A stretch of DNA of 64,000 bases from assembly GCA_035444285.1 (NCBI GenBank), contig DAOMOK010000012.1, positions 62,001 through 126,000 of the forward strand, given 5' to 3'. Made by a program: the position numbers and the translations under genes. Positions 56,432 through 64,000 of the stretch are shown here, piece by piece (positions within the stretch are counted from its first letter, which is position 1; every line of letters starts with the position of its first letter). The notes under the pieces were generated by a model. That model saw only the letters and a list, made by a program, of their open reading frames with translations. It had not been told where the DNA came from and searched no databases. Origin of the DNA: CAADGU01 sp035444285 (GTDB taxonomy: Bacteria > Chloroflexota > Anaerolineae > Promineifilales > Promineifilaceae).

Positions 56432-59400
56432 ATGTTTAAGAAACTGGTCTCTAAAGTTGTGGGCGACCCCAACAAAAAAATCATTGCGAACTTACAGCCG
56501 TTGGTCACGGCCGTGAACAACCTGGAACCACAAATGCAGGCGCTCAACGACGACCAACTGCGCGAAAAAACGGAAGAACTACGGCGGCGGCATCTGGAAC
56601 AAGGCGAATCGCTAGACGAACTCATGCCCGAAGCCTTCGCCCTGGTACGCGAAGCCTCCGCGCGCACCACCGGCCTGCGCCACTACGACGTGCAGATCAT
56701 GGGCGGCGCCCTGCTGCATCGCGGCGAAGTAGTGGAAATGCGTACCGGCGAAGGCAAGACCCTGGTCGGCACACTACCCCTCTTCCTCAATGCCCTCACC
56801 GGGCGCGGCGTCCATCTGGTAACAGTCAACGATTACCTGGCTCGCCGCGACGGTGGCTGGATGGGTAAAATTTTTCACTCATTAGGTCTAACCGTCGGCT
56901 GTATTGCCCCGCTGCAATTTTCCGCCCTGTACGACCCAGACTATGTGAATCCCGGCGCGGAACTGGAAGATGAGCGGCTGGTACACTGGCGGCCCTGCAC
57001 CCGCAAACAAGCCTATCTGGCTGACATCACCTACGGCATCAGCAGCGAATTCGGCTTTGATTATCTGCGCGACAACATGGTCACCGTCCGCGAAAAGCTG
57101 GTGCAGCGTGACCTGGTTTACGCCATCATTGACGAAGTAGACAACGTCCTGATTGACGAAGCGCGTACACCGCTCATCATCTCCGGCCCCGCCGACCGCT
57201 CCGGGCAAGATTACGCCCGTTTTGCCGAATATGTGCGTGGGCTGAAGCGAAACACAGCCGAAGAGGACGCCGAACCAAACGGTCATTACGACCTGGACGA
57301 AAAGAGCCGAACCGTCAGCCTGACCGAAATCGGTATTGCCGAAATCGAAAAACGCATCCCCGAACTGGATAACGAAGCCGGCGACAACCTGTATGATCCC
57401 CGTTTCTACCACCTGACCTATTACCTGGATAACGCCCTGAAAGCGCAGTATTTGTTTAAGCGCGATGTGCAGTATGTCGTGAACGATGGGCAGGTGATTA
57501 TTGTGGATGACTTTACCGGCCGTCTGATGCCGGGCCGCCGTTATTCCGAAGGGTTGCACGAAGCCATTGAAGCCAAAGAAGGGGTACAGATCAAACGAGA
57601 AACGGTCACCGTAGCCACCATTACCCTGCAAAACTACTTCCGCCTCTATGAAAAACTGGGCGGTATGACCGGTACAGCCCTGACCGATGCCGAAGAGTTT
57701 GACAAGATTTATGAATTGGGGGTGACGCCGCTGCCAACCAATGTGCAATACATTGTAGACATGGGCACGATGGGATTGCTAGAACAGAAAGAGAAGGTGG
57801 AAAGCGGTGAACGCATTGCGTATGTAGACCCGCAAACGAAAAAGACGGTCTTCTTCAAGCGCACCGATTTTCCCGACCAGATTTACGGCAACGAGGCCGC
57901 CAAAGACAAAGCCATCATCAGCGAAATCAAACGCTACCGGGAAGCGGGCCGGCCGATCCTGGTGGGCACAACCTCGGTGGAACATTCGGAAACCATTCAC
58001 AAGATGTTGGAACGGGAGCGCATTCCCCACGCGGTCTTGAACGCCAAAATACACCAATCCGAGGCGTTGATCGTCGCCCAGGCCGGCCGTAAAGGGGCCG
58101 TCACTATCTCCACCAACATGGCCGGACGCGGTACCGATATTTTGTTGGGCGGCAACCCGGAAGGGTTGGCGGCGGAGATGATGGAGAATGATTTGTTCTC
58201 ACGGCCGTTGCTCAACCAACTCGCCTTCAAATTGCTGGAAGACGGCCAGGAAACCGCCCGCGAAATGGCCCGCAAGCACGGCAAGCTGTCCGAAAATCTG
58301 GTGGATTGGCTGCTGGAAGTAAAACAAGAGATGGATGACGCCCTGGCCGAAATTGAGCGTGTTCAGGTCATTGGATTCCTTTCCCAACAACTGCGCAAGG
58401 CATATGAGATTGACTACGACAACCTGATGAAGGTGTTGCGTTGGGTCAACAGTGGCTTCCTGGGCGAAGCACGCGAATACCTGGAAGAGATTGGCGTAGA
58501 TGTGGCCCTGGTAGAAGAGGCCACCCGTCAGACGGAAATGTATACCCGCTACCAGCGCGTCCATGCCGACAATGGGCTGACGGCCCAATTCCTGGCTGAG
58601 ATTGTTTTTGACAAACATTACAACGCTCGCGCCGCCATCATCCGCGCCGTCATGGCCGGCGACCGCGCCGAAGCGCAAAAGATCGTGGCCGAAATCCCAG
58701 GCATGCCTGCTGACCTGGTAAGTCGGATTGAAGAAACACAACAACAGACCAAAAAGGAACGGGAGGAAGTGTGGCAGTTGGGCGGTCTGCACGTCATCGG
58801 CTCCGAACGGCACGAATCACGGCGCATTGATAATCAGTTGCGCGGCCGTGCTGCCCGCCAGGGCGACCCCGGTTCTTCCCGCTTCTTCCTATCGCTCGAA
58901 GACGAGTTAATGCGCCGCTTTGGTGGCGAACGGCTGAAAAGTTGGATGAGCAAGGGGGTGATGTCCAATATCCCCGAGGATATGCCGCTGGAGTTTGGCG
59001 TACTTGACCGGATGATTGAAAACGCCCAGGAGCGTGTGGAAGGCTACAACTTCGACATGCGCAAAAACATCGTGGAATATGACGATGTGATGAACCGGCA
59101 GCGCCAGGCAATTTATAATGAACGGCGCGCTATTTTGATGTCTGATGGCGTGGATTATGATGACAAGATCAATGACGCCTTTGCCAAATCCATCGCCGAA
59201 CTGGTGGAGAATTACGTTACCAATTACGAGCAGTATTGCCGGGGCGAAATTGAGCGCGTGATTTCTGATTTTAGTACAGACGCGACGGATCAGGTACATC
59301 TGACGGCCGTTATCGCCCGCCTGCGTGGTTTGCTGCCTGGTATTGTGAACCTGGATCGCAACGAATTGGCTGCCCTTAGCCCCGCCAAACTAAACACCCG

Positions 59401-60373
59401 CCTGATGGAACTGGTATACGACAATGCCGAAAGTGGGCATAACCTGTACCAACTTTTCCAGGCCATGAACCGCTTTTTGCCCCTGTTCCCGCCTGTACCC
59501 AACCTGGGCGCATTGGCGCTGCGCAAAACGGGGCAGCAGCAGGCGCGGGAAAATACGCGCCGCATTTATCTGGAGATGGTGGAGACCTTTTTCAATGAAT
59601 TTGTGACCGAGCAAGTAGAATTAGAAGCAGCGGACAGGGAACGGATTTGGAGCACGGCCGTAGAAGACCTTACTGCCGCCTTTAATCAGTTCAACGTGGA
59701 AGGTCTCAACGCCAACAACGCCCCAAACCGGCAGCAGCGCTTCAAACAAAACGCCGACAAAGCCTTGCACAAACTGCTGCTAGAAACCATTGCCGCCATG
59801 GACGCCGAACAGCTAGAAGTTGCTCTGGGTGAGTATGTGCATAAACAGCAAGACAAATGGCGTAACCATATTGGCGAAAATGAATACCGCAACTACCAGC
59901 GCACCTTGCTGCTGAGCGCCATTGACCGCGAATGGCGCGACTACCTCACCGCTGCCGATGACCTGCGCCGCGAAATTGGCCTGGAAGCGTTAGGCCAGCG
60001 CGATCCCAAAGTCATCTACAAGATTCGCTCCGCCGAAATGTTCCAGGACATGCGCCATAATATCGAAAAGGATATTGCCGACCGCTTTTTCCGGGATATT
60101 GCCCAGCACCAGGCCTTTATCCAGCAGCAAGAAGCGGAACAACGCTACCAGGAACAGGCCCGCGACGCCGGGTTTGCCGTAGTCAGGCGCGAAGGCGGCA
60201 AAGGGGTGGAACTACGCCGCGATGTGCCCAAAGTGGGCCGCAATGATCCCTGCCCCTGTGGCAGCGGCAAGAAATACAAAAACTGCCACATGCGCCATGA
60301 TCAACATGGCGGCGCTGCCGCCGGGCAAAAACAACCGGCAAAATCAGGCGCAGGCGGCAAAGCGCGCCGATAA
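56432..60373 (+). CDS. secA: Preprotein translocase ATPase SecA, extended form
   Basis: 1313 residues from ATG 56432 (TTAGGAAGATAAC upstream), far longer than the usual 800-950. Walker A MRTGEGKTLV at 103-112, DEVDNVLIDEARTPLIISG near 234, GRGTDILLGGNPE near 566, GGLHVIGSERHESRRIDNQLRGRAARQGDPGSSRF near 784, and the C-terminal SEC-C zinc motif NDPCPCGSGKKYKNCH near 1270 confirm identity. Extra sequence: about 25 residues at 164-190, about 160 between the GGNPE motif and GGLH, and a long insertion in the helical scaffold region (about 960-1130). It drives Sec export at the membrane, which here includes many secreted cytochromes. Confidence 0.95.
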   Translation: MFKKLVSKVVGDPNKKIIANLQPLVTAVNNLEPQMQALNDDQLREKTEELRRRHLEQGESLDELMPEAFALVREASARTTGLRHYDVQIMGGALLHRGEVVEMRTGEGKTLVGTLPLFLNALTGRGVHLVTVNDYLARRDGGWMGKIFHSLGLTVGCIAPLQFSALYDPDYVNPGAELEDERLVHWRPCTRKQAYLADITYGISSEFGFDYLRDNMVTVREKLVQRDLVYAIIDEVDNVLIDEARTPLIISGPADRSGQDYARFAEYVRGLKRNTAEEDAEPNGHYDLDEKSRTVSLTEIGIAEIEKRIPELDNEAGDNLYDPRFYHLTYYLDNALKAQYLFKRDVQYVVNDGQVIIVDDFTGRLMPGRRYSEGLHEAIEAKEGVQIKRETVTVATITLQNYFRLYEKLGGMTGTALTDAEEFDKIYELGVTPLPTNVQYIVDMGTMGLLEQKEKVESGERIAYVDPQTKKTVFFKRTDFPDQIYGNEAAKDKAIISEIKRYREAGRPILVGTTSVEHSETIHKMLERERIPHAVLNAKIHQSEALIVAQAGRKGAVTISTNMAGRGTDILLGGNPEGLAAEMMENDLFSRPLLNQLAFKLLEDGQETAREMARKHGKLSENLVDWLLEVKQEMDDALAEIERVQVIGFLSQQLRKAYEIDYDNLMKVLRWVNSGFLGEAREYLEEIGVDVALVEEATRQTEMYTRYQRVHADNGLTAQFLAEIVFDKHYNARAAIIRAVMAGDRAEAQKIVAEIPGMPADLVSRIEETQQQTKKEREEVWQLGGLHVIGSERHESRRIDNQLRGRAARQGDPGSSRFFLSLEDELMRRFGGERLKSWMSKGVMSNIPEDMPLEFGVLDRMIENAQERVEGYNFDMRKNIVEYDDVMNRQRQAIYNERRAILMSDGVDYDDKINDAFAKSIAELVENYVTNYEQYCRGEIERVISDFSTDATDQVHLTAVIARLRGLLPGIVNLDRNELAALSPAKLNTRLMELVYDNAESGHNLYQLFQAMNRFLPLFPPVPNLGALALRKTGQQQARENTRRIYLEMVETFFNEFVTEQVELEAADRERIWSTAVEDLTAAFNQFNVEGLNANNAPNRQQRFKQNADKALHKLLLETIAAMDAEQLEVALGEYVHKQQDKWRNHIGENEYRNYQRTLLLSAIDREWRDYLTAADDLRREIGLEALGQRDPKVIYKIRSAEMFQDMRHNIEKDIADRFFRDIAQHQAFIQQQEAEQRYQEQARDAGFAVVRREGGKGVELRRDVPKVGRNDPCPCGSGKKYKNCHMRHDQHGGAAAGQKQPAKSGAGGKARR

Positions 60374-60429
60374 TGTGTTACAATCGGGTCATGTTAACCT
60401 TGCCACCCGATTCTTTCTGACATAGGATC

Positions 60430-60466
60430 AAAAGCAGCACCATTTCTTGTGTGCTGCTTTTTTCTT
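60430..60466 (+). terminator. Rho-independent terminator after secA
   Basis: AAAAGCAGCAC-CATTTCTTGT-GTGCTGCTTTT followed by TT C TTT, 57 nt after the secA stop. Confidence 0.9.
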
Positions 60467-60551
60467 TCTGGTCTCACTATCTTTTTACGGCACTTTCACC
60501 AGGCCAGATTGACGACACCTGTAAAACATGGAATGATTCACCAGCAAAACA

Positions 60552-60585
60552 AGACCTGACAGGTTTTGGGAAACCTGCCTGGTCT
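60552..60585. repeat. Inverted repeat, AGACCTGACAGG family, copy 3
   Basis: AGACCTGACAGGTTTTGGGAAACCTGCCTGGTCT, slightly decayed relative to the copy at 2798. It lies upstream of the GAF kinase gene; the remainder of the 60374-60615 gap holds only the secA terminator. Confidence 0.75.
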
Positions 60586-60615
60586 CAAAACTAAACAATA
60601 ATTCCTATTTGAACC

Positions 60616-63600
60616 ATGCTCACTCCCCTTCATAATACGGACTTGATTATGCCGGACTTTACCACTCACTTCACTGCTCTCAAGGAGTTGCGCTACGATT
60701 TGCAGCGCGTCCATACAGTGGCGGCGATGCTGGATGTGGCCGCCTCATTTGCCCGGAAATATCTGGACGTGGAACAGGTAGATGTGGTAGAAACGGCCGT
60801 TGCGCCAGCCCCCCCTACCACCGATACTACCTTCCCCATCGGCCAATCTGGCTACCGGCTGTTTGTGCCCGGCCATGTGCTGGACGAAAACACCAGAGAA
60901 TTGGCAGCGATTGCCGCCCTGATGATGGCCAGCGCCCCTTGTTTCCGCTCTAACACCCAAATTGAAACCATTTATCGCGTCACAGAAGGGGCACGGCCGT
61001 TGCAGCCTCTGGCCCAGGCATTAACCGAAATTCACCAGCAGCTCATCCACATTTACCAGCCAGACGCCAGTTTTATTGCCCTGGTGGAGCCACAAACCGA
61101 TACGATTGAATTTGCTACGGCCGTGGAAAACGGGCAGAAACTGAGCCTGCATCCCATTTCCCTGCTCGACCAATCCCACCTGACTGCCTGGGTGATTGAG
61201 AACAACATGCCCTTTCTCACGGCCGACTGGCAAAGCGCCACCCAACCGGCCCCCACCCTACCAGGGAATTTTCAGCCGCGCTCCGTATTGTGTCTGCCAC
61301 TGCGACAAGCAGACGAGGTCCTGGGCGTGCTTTGTCTGCAAAGCGCCGCCGCCGGCCGATACACAGCCGATGATTTGCAGGTACTCACGGCCGTTGCCAG
61401 CGACATCGCCACCATCGTGCAAAACATCCGCCAATATGCCCTCACCCAGGAATTGGTAGATAAAGGCACACAGGATTACCAGACGGCCGTGGCCCTGCGC
61501 CAGGCCATTGCCATCATCAGCACCTCGCTAGAAAAAGATGTGGTGGTAGAGCGGCTGCTGTTGGCGCTGGGCAATGTGGTCACTTACAACAACGCCTTCG
61601 TCTTCCTCTGGCAAGAGAACACCCTCAAATATGCCGCCAGCCGCGACTTTTATGATCGCCCCATTCGCCTGACGCCGTCCCAAATTGAAGCCATCTGGCG
61701 GGATGCCCTGCTCATCAAAGAAATCCATACACGCAAAGAAATTATCCGCATAGATGATGTGCGCGAAGACGAACGCTGGCAGCCTTACCCCGAAGGCAGC
61801 AAAATCCGCTCCTGGATGGCAACCCCGCTGCTCTCCGGCGGTCAACTGCAAGGCATCCTGGTTTTTGATAGCCACGAGGTAGATGCTTTTAACGGCCGTG
61901 CCGAATGGCTGGCCTCCACCTTAGCCGCTCATGCGGCCGTCGCCATCCAAAACGCCAGCCTTTACCAGCAAACCCAACAGCAGCTTTCCGAATTAGGCAC
62001 CCTCTACCAGGCCAGCGCCACCATGACGGCCAACCTGGATCAAGATTTTGTATTACAAACCGTTGTTTCCGAGATGGTGCGCGCCTTACAGGTGGATAGC
62101 TGCACCATCTTCGTGTGGGATAAAGACCAGCAAAGTCTGCATCCTGCTGCTCATAGGAACCAGTTTCACTATGATGACCAGGCCGATAACACGCCCTATC
62201 TGGGGCTGAGCCAGATTAACAACCTGGAATCCTACAGTATTGTGCAGCGTGTCTTAGACACCCAGGAATTAAGCAGCTTACGCATAGATGAAGCCTGGAC
62301 TGAAGAAGACCTCACCTTACTGCGCGAAGCAAAATTGCGTTCACTGCTGCTGGTACCGTTGGTCAGACGCAGCAATATATTTGGCCTGTTGGCTCTGGGC
62401 GAAATGACCAAACCCCGCAGTTACAGCCCGGCCGAACTTCGTCTGGCCCAAAATCTGGCCGGTCAGGCAGCTGTCGCCATTGAACATGCCCACCTGTTTG
62501 GTCAGGCCAACCGGCGCATCGCCGAGTTATCCACCTTCCACCGCATCGTCTTGCAGTTAAACTCCCCCCTGCGCCTGAACGCTGTGTTGGATGCCATCAG
62601 TGAATCAGCCCTCCGGCTGATCGAAGCCAACAACCTGCACATTTACCTCTATGACGCCGCCACCCAGGAATTTTCGCTCTCGTCGGCATTGTGGCGCGAT
62701 GGCAGCCGCAAACCGGCTGTAGCCAAACCACGCGCCTCCGGTGAAGGGTTAACCGCCACCGTCGTCCGCGAGGGACATCCTATTGTCATTAACGACGCTG
62801 CCAGTCACCCATTTTTCCAAACGGCACAGGCCAAATCCTGGGGCATCAGCGCCATTGCTGGCTTCCCTCTCAAATTTGGCGACGAGGTGATTGGCGCTTT
62901 TACCACCACTTACAAAGAGCCGCACGTCTTCAGCGAAGAGGAACTGCTTCTGCTCAATTTGCTGGCCGAACATGCGGCTGTGGCTGTGCGCAACGCCGGT
63001 CTGTATGCCGATTCACAGCGCCGTCTGCGCGATATGTCGGCGCTGGTGGATATGGCCAAACACGTCACCGGCAATTTGCATCTGGAATCGGTCTTGCAGA
63101 CGACGGTACAAAGCCTGCGCGGCCTGCTCAATGCCCGCGCCAGCACGATCACGATGCTGACGGAAGGCAGGAATGAACTGATCGTAAAAGCGGCTGATGG
63201 CGTAGAGCCGGAATTTATGCACGCGCACATGCGGCTGGAAGGCAGCATCTCTGGTAAGGTGATCAAAGAAGGCAAACTGGTGTATACCCGTGATGCCCAC
63301 AAAGACCCGGAATTCCTCTTTTTTGACCTGGTGGTGCGCAGTTTATTGGCAGTGCCGCTGGTGATTCGGGATGAGCCGGTGGGCACGCTGACGGTGGATA
63401 GTGACCAGCCGAATGCCTTCTCAGAATCAGACAAACAGTTGATGACTATTGCTGCCGCGCAGGTGAGTGTGGCCATTGCCAATGCCCGTTTATTTGAGGA
63501 GTTAGAAAGGCGGGCGCAAGAGCTGGCGGTGGCGTATGAGGAGTTGAAGGAAAGCGACCGGCTGAAGGATGAGTTGGTGCAGAATGTATCCCACGAATTG

Positions 63601-64000
63601 CGGACGCCGTTGACGTTTGTGAAGGGGTATGTTGACCTGTTGATGGATGGCGACCGGGGGCTGCTGACGCCGGAACAGCAAGAGTATTTGCAGATTGTGT
63701 CTGACAAGACAGATGACATCACACGCATTATTGAGGACATCATCACGCTGCAACGCATTGATTCGGGCAATTTGCAATTGGAAACGGTGGCGATGGCCGA
63801 ACTACTGCACACGGCCGTTGCCGGGCACAGCATGGTCGCTGAAAAGAAAGGTCTCACCGTGCGTATGGCCCCCACGCAGGTGGAAGGGTTGGTAAACATT
63901 GACAAAGGGCGTATTAACCAGGTAATTGACAATTTGATCGGCAATGCCATTAAATTTAGCCCAGATGGCGGTATCATTACCGTCAGCCTGATGGAACAAG
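60616..64000 (+). CDS. Multi-GAF sensor histidine kinase, C-terminus cut by window edge
   Basis: At least 1128 residues from ATG 60616, directly after an in-frame TGA (60610); ATG 60649 is an alternative, and neither has a strong ribosome-binding site. About five GAF domains follow one another (roughly 120-285, 295-445, 455-625, 635-795, 800-960), each ending in the AVAIQNASLYQQ / AVAIANARLFEE type helix. The phosphoacceptor His is in NVSHELRTPLTFVKGY near residue 994, and the ATPase N box NLIGNAIKFSPDGG is near 1110 just before the edge. No membrane helix, so a cytoplasmic integrator of several ligand or redox signals is expected. A receiver domain or partner gene may lie beyond the edge. 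Confidence 0.9.
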   Translation, partial: MLTPLHNTDLIMPDFTTHFTALKELRYDLQRVHTVAAMLDVAASFARKYLDVEQVDVVETAVAPAPPTTDTTFPIGQSGYRLFVPGHVLDENTRELAAIAALMMASAPCFRSNTQIETIYRVTEGARPLQPLAQALTEIHQQLIHIYQPDASFIALVEPQTDTIEFATAVENGQKLSLHPISLLDQSHLTAWVIENNMPFLTADWQSATQPAPTLPGNFQPRSVLCLPLRQADEVLGVLCLQSAAAGRYTADDLQVLTAVASDIATIVQNIRQYALTQELVDKGTQDYQTAVALRQAIAIISTSLEKDVVVERLLLALGNVVTYNNAFVFLWQENTLKYAASRDFYDRPIRLTPSQIEAIWRDALLIKEIHTRKEIIRIDDVREDERWQPYPEGSKIRSWMATPLLSGGQLQGILVFDSHEVDAFNGRAEWLASTLAAHAAVAIQNASLYQQTQQQLSELGTLYQASATMTANLDQDFVLQTVVSEMVRALQVDSCTIFVWDKDQQSLHPAAHRNQFHYDDQADNTPYLGLSQINNLESYSIVQRVLDTQELSSLRIDEAWTEEDLTLLREAKLRSLLLVPLVRRSNIFGLLALGEMTKPRSYSPAELRLAQNLAGQAAVAIEHAHLFGQANRRIAELSTFHRIVLQLNSPLRLNAVLDAISESALRLIEANNLHIYLYDAATQEFSLSSALWRDGSRKPAVAKPRASGEGLTATVVREGHPIVINDAASHPFFQTAQAKSWGISAIAGFPLKFGDEVIGAFTTTYKEPHVFSEEELLLLNLLAEHAAVAVRNAGLYADSQRRLRDMSALVDMAKHVTGNLHLESVLQTTVQSLRGLLNARASTITMLTEGRNELIVKAADGVEPEFMHAHMRLEGSISGKVIKEGKLVYTRDAHKDPEFLFFDLVVRSLLAVPLVIRDEPVGTLTVDSDQPNAFSESDKQLMTIAAAQVSVAIANARLFEELERRAQELAVAYEELKESDRLKDELVQNVSHELRTPLTFVKGYVDLLMDGDRGLLTPEQQEYLQIVSDKTDDITRIIEDIITLQRIDSGNLQLETVAMAELLHTAVAGHSMVAEKKGLTVRMAPTQVEGLVNIDKGRINQVIDNLIGNAIKFSPDGGIITVSLMEQ

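Noticed and set aside
1..64000. tRNA, rRNA and riboswitch genes
   Set aside because: I looked for T-loop GTTCRAATC-type strings and rRNA core sequences in the gaps and saw none convincing; gaps are occupied by inverted repeats.

Overview
The window looks like a chromosomal segment of a Chloroflexota bacterium, most likely Anaerolineae or a sister class, living anaerobically or facultatively. This rests on content rather than a marker gene: a very long SecA, secreted proteins ending in a YLP-type tail, a Val/Glu-rich linker behind a lipobox, an AfsR-like BTAD/NB-ARC/TPR regulator, and very many multiheme cytochromes. No rRNA or tRNA gene was recognised. The palindromic octamer ACGGCCGT is scattered through the whole window, inside genes and between them, far more often than chance allows.

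Layout. 1-9.5 kb: a small oxidative or specialised-metabolism-like locus on the minus strand (partial cytochrome P450, two membrane proteins, acyl-CoA ligase, FAD monooxygenase-like protein) with a divergent regulator. 9.5-10.5 kb: phosphatase-like protein and hotdog thioesterase. 10.5-18.4 kb: NAD-linked [NiFe] hydrogenase hoxEFUYH with hypA, hypB, two maturation proteases and a lone cNMP-binding domain. 18.4-21 kb: a toroid-fold protein and two secreted proteins. 21.3-28.1 kb: a second [NiFe] hydrogenase with heterodisulfide reductase, in the order hdrC-hdrB-hdrA-mvhD-mvhG-mvhA, a typical electron-bifurcating set. 28.5-32 kb: octaheme cytochrome / FeS protein / NrfD membrane module. 32.3-35 kb: PAS histidine kinase and a DUF1269 protein. 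35.2-44.5 kb: five further multiheme cytochromes (8, 9, 10, 14 and 8 heme motifs) and a cytochrome b. 44.9-64 kb: mostly housekeeping genes (clpS, class III aminotransferase, ridA-like, dapA-like, HAD phosphatase, rpmB, rpmG, Zn/Mn ABC transporter and a Fur protein, SH3 protein, B12-binding mutase subunit and meaB, prs, secA) and a large GAF histidine kinase cut by the right edge.

How they could work together (inference): Hox links H2 to NAD(H); Mvh/Hdr couples H2 to ferredoxin and a thiol/disulfide or other acceptor; the NrfD module and the cytochrome b with the 14-heme protein exchange electrons between the quinone pool and c-type hemes; the lipoprotein cytochromes, two of which carry collagen-like stalks, could carry electrons through the cell wall. 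Six proteins between 30.9 and 44.5 kb hold 57 heme-binding motifs. No catalytic site of a known terminal reductase was recognised, so extracellular or cell-to-cell electron transfer is a plausible but unproven role.

A second theme is repeats. Many intergenic gaps hold an inverted repeat from one of several recurring families (degenerate heptamers of the TAATCCG type, a 55-bp three-stem element, AGACCTGACAGG, AGACCCTAAGGG, GATTGGAGA and others), and many genes take their stop codon and sometimes their last residues from these elements.
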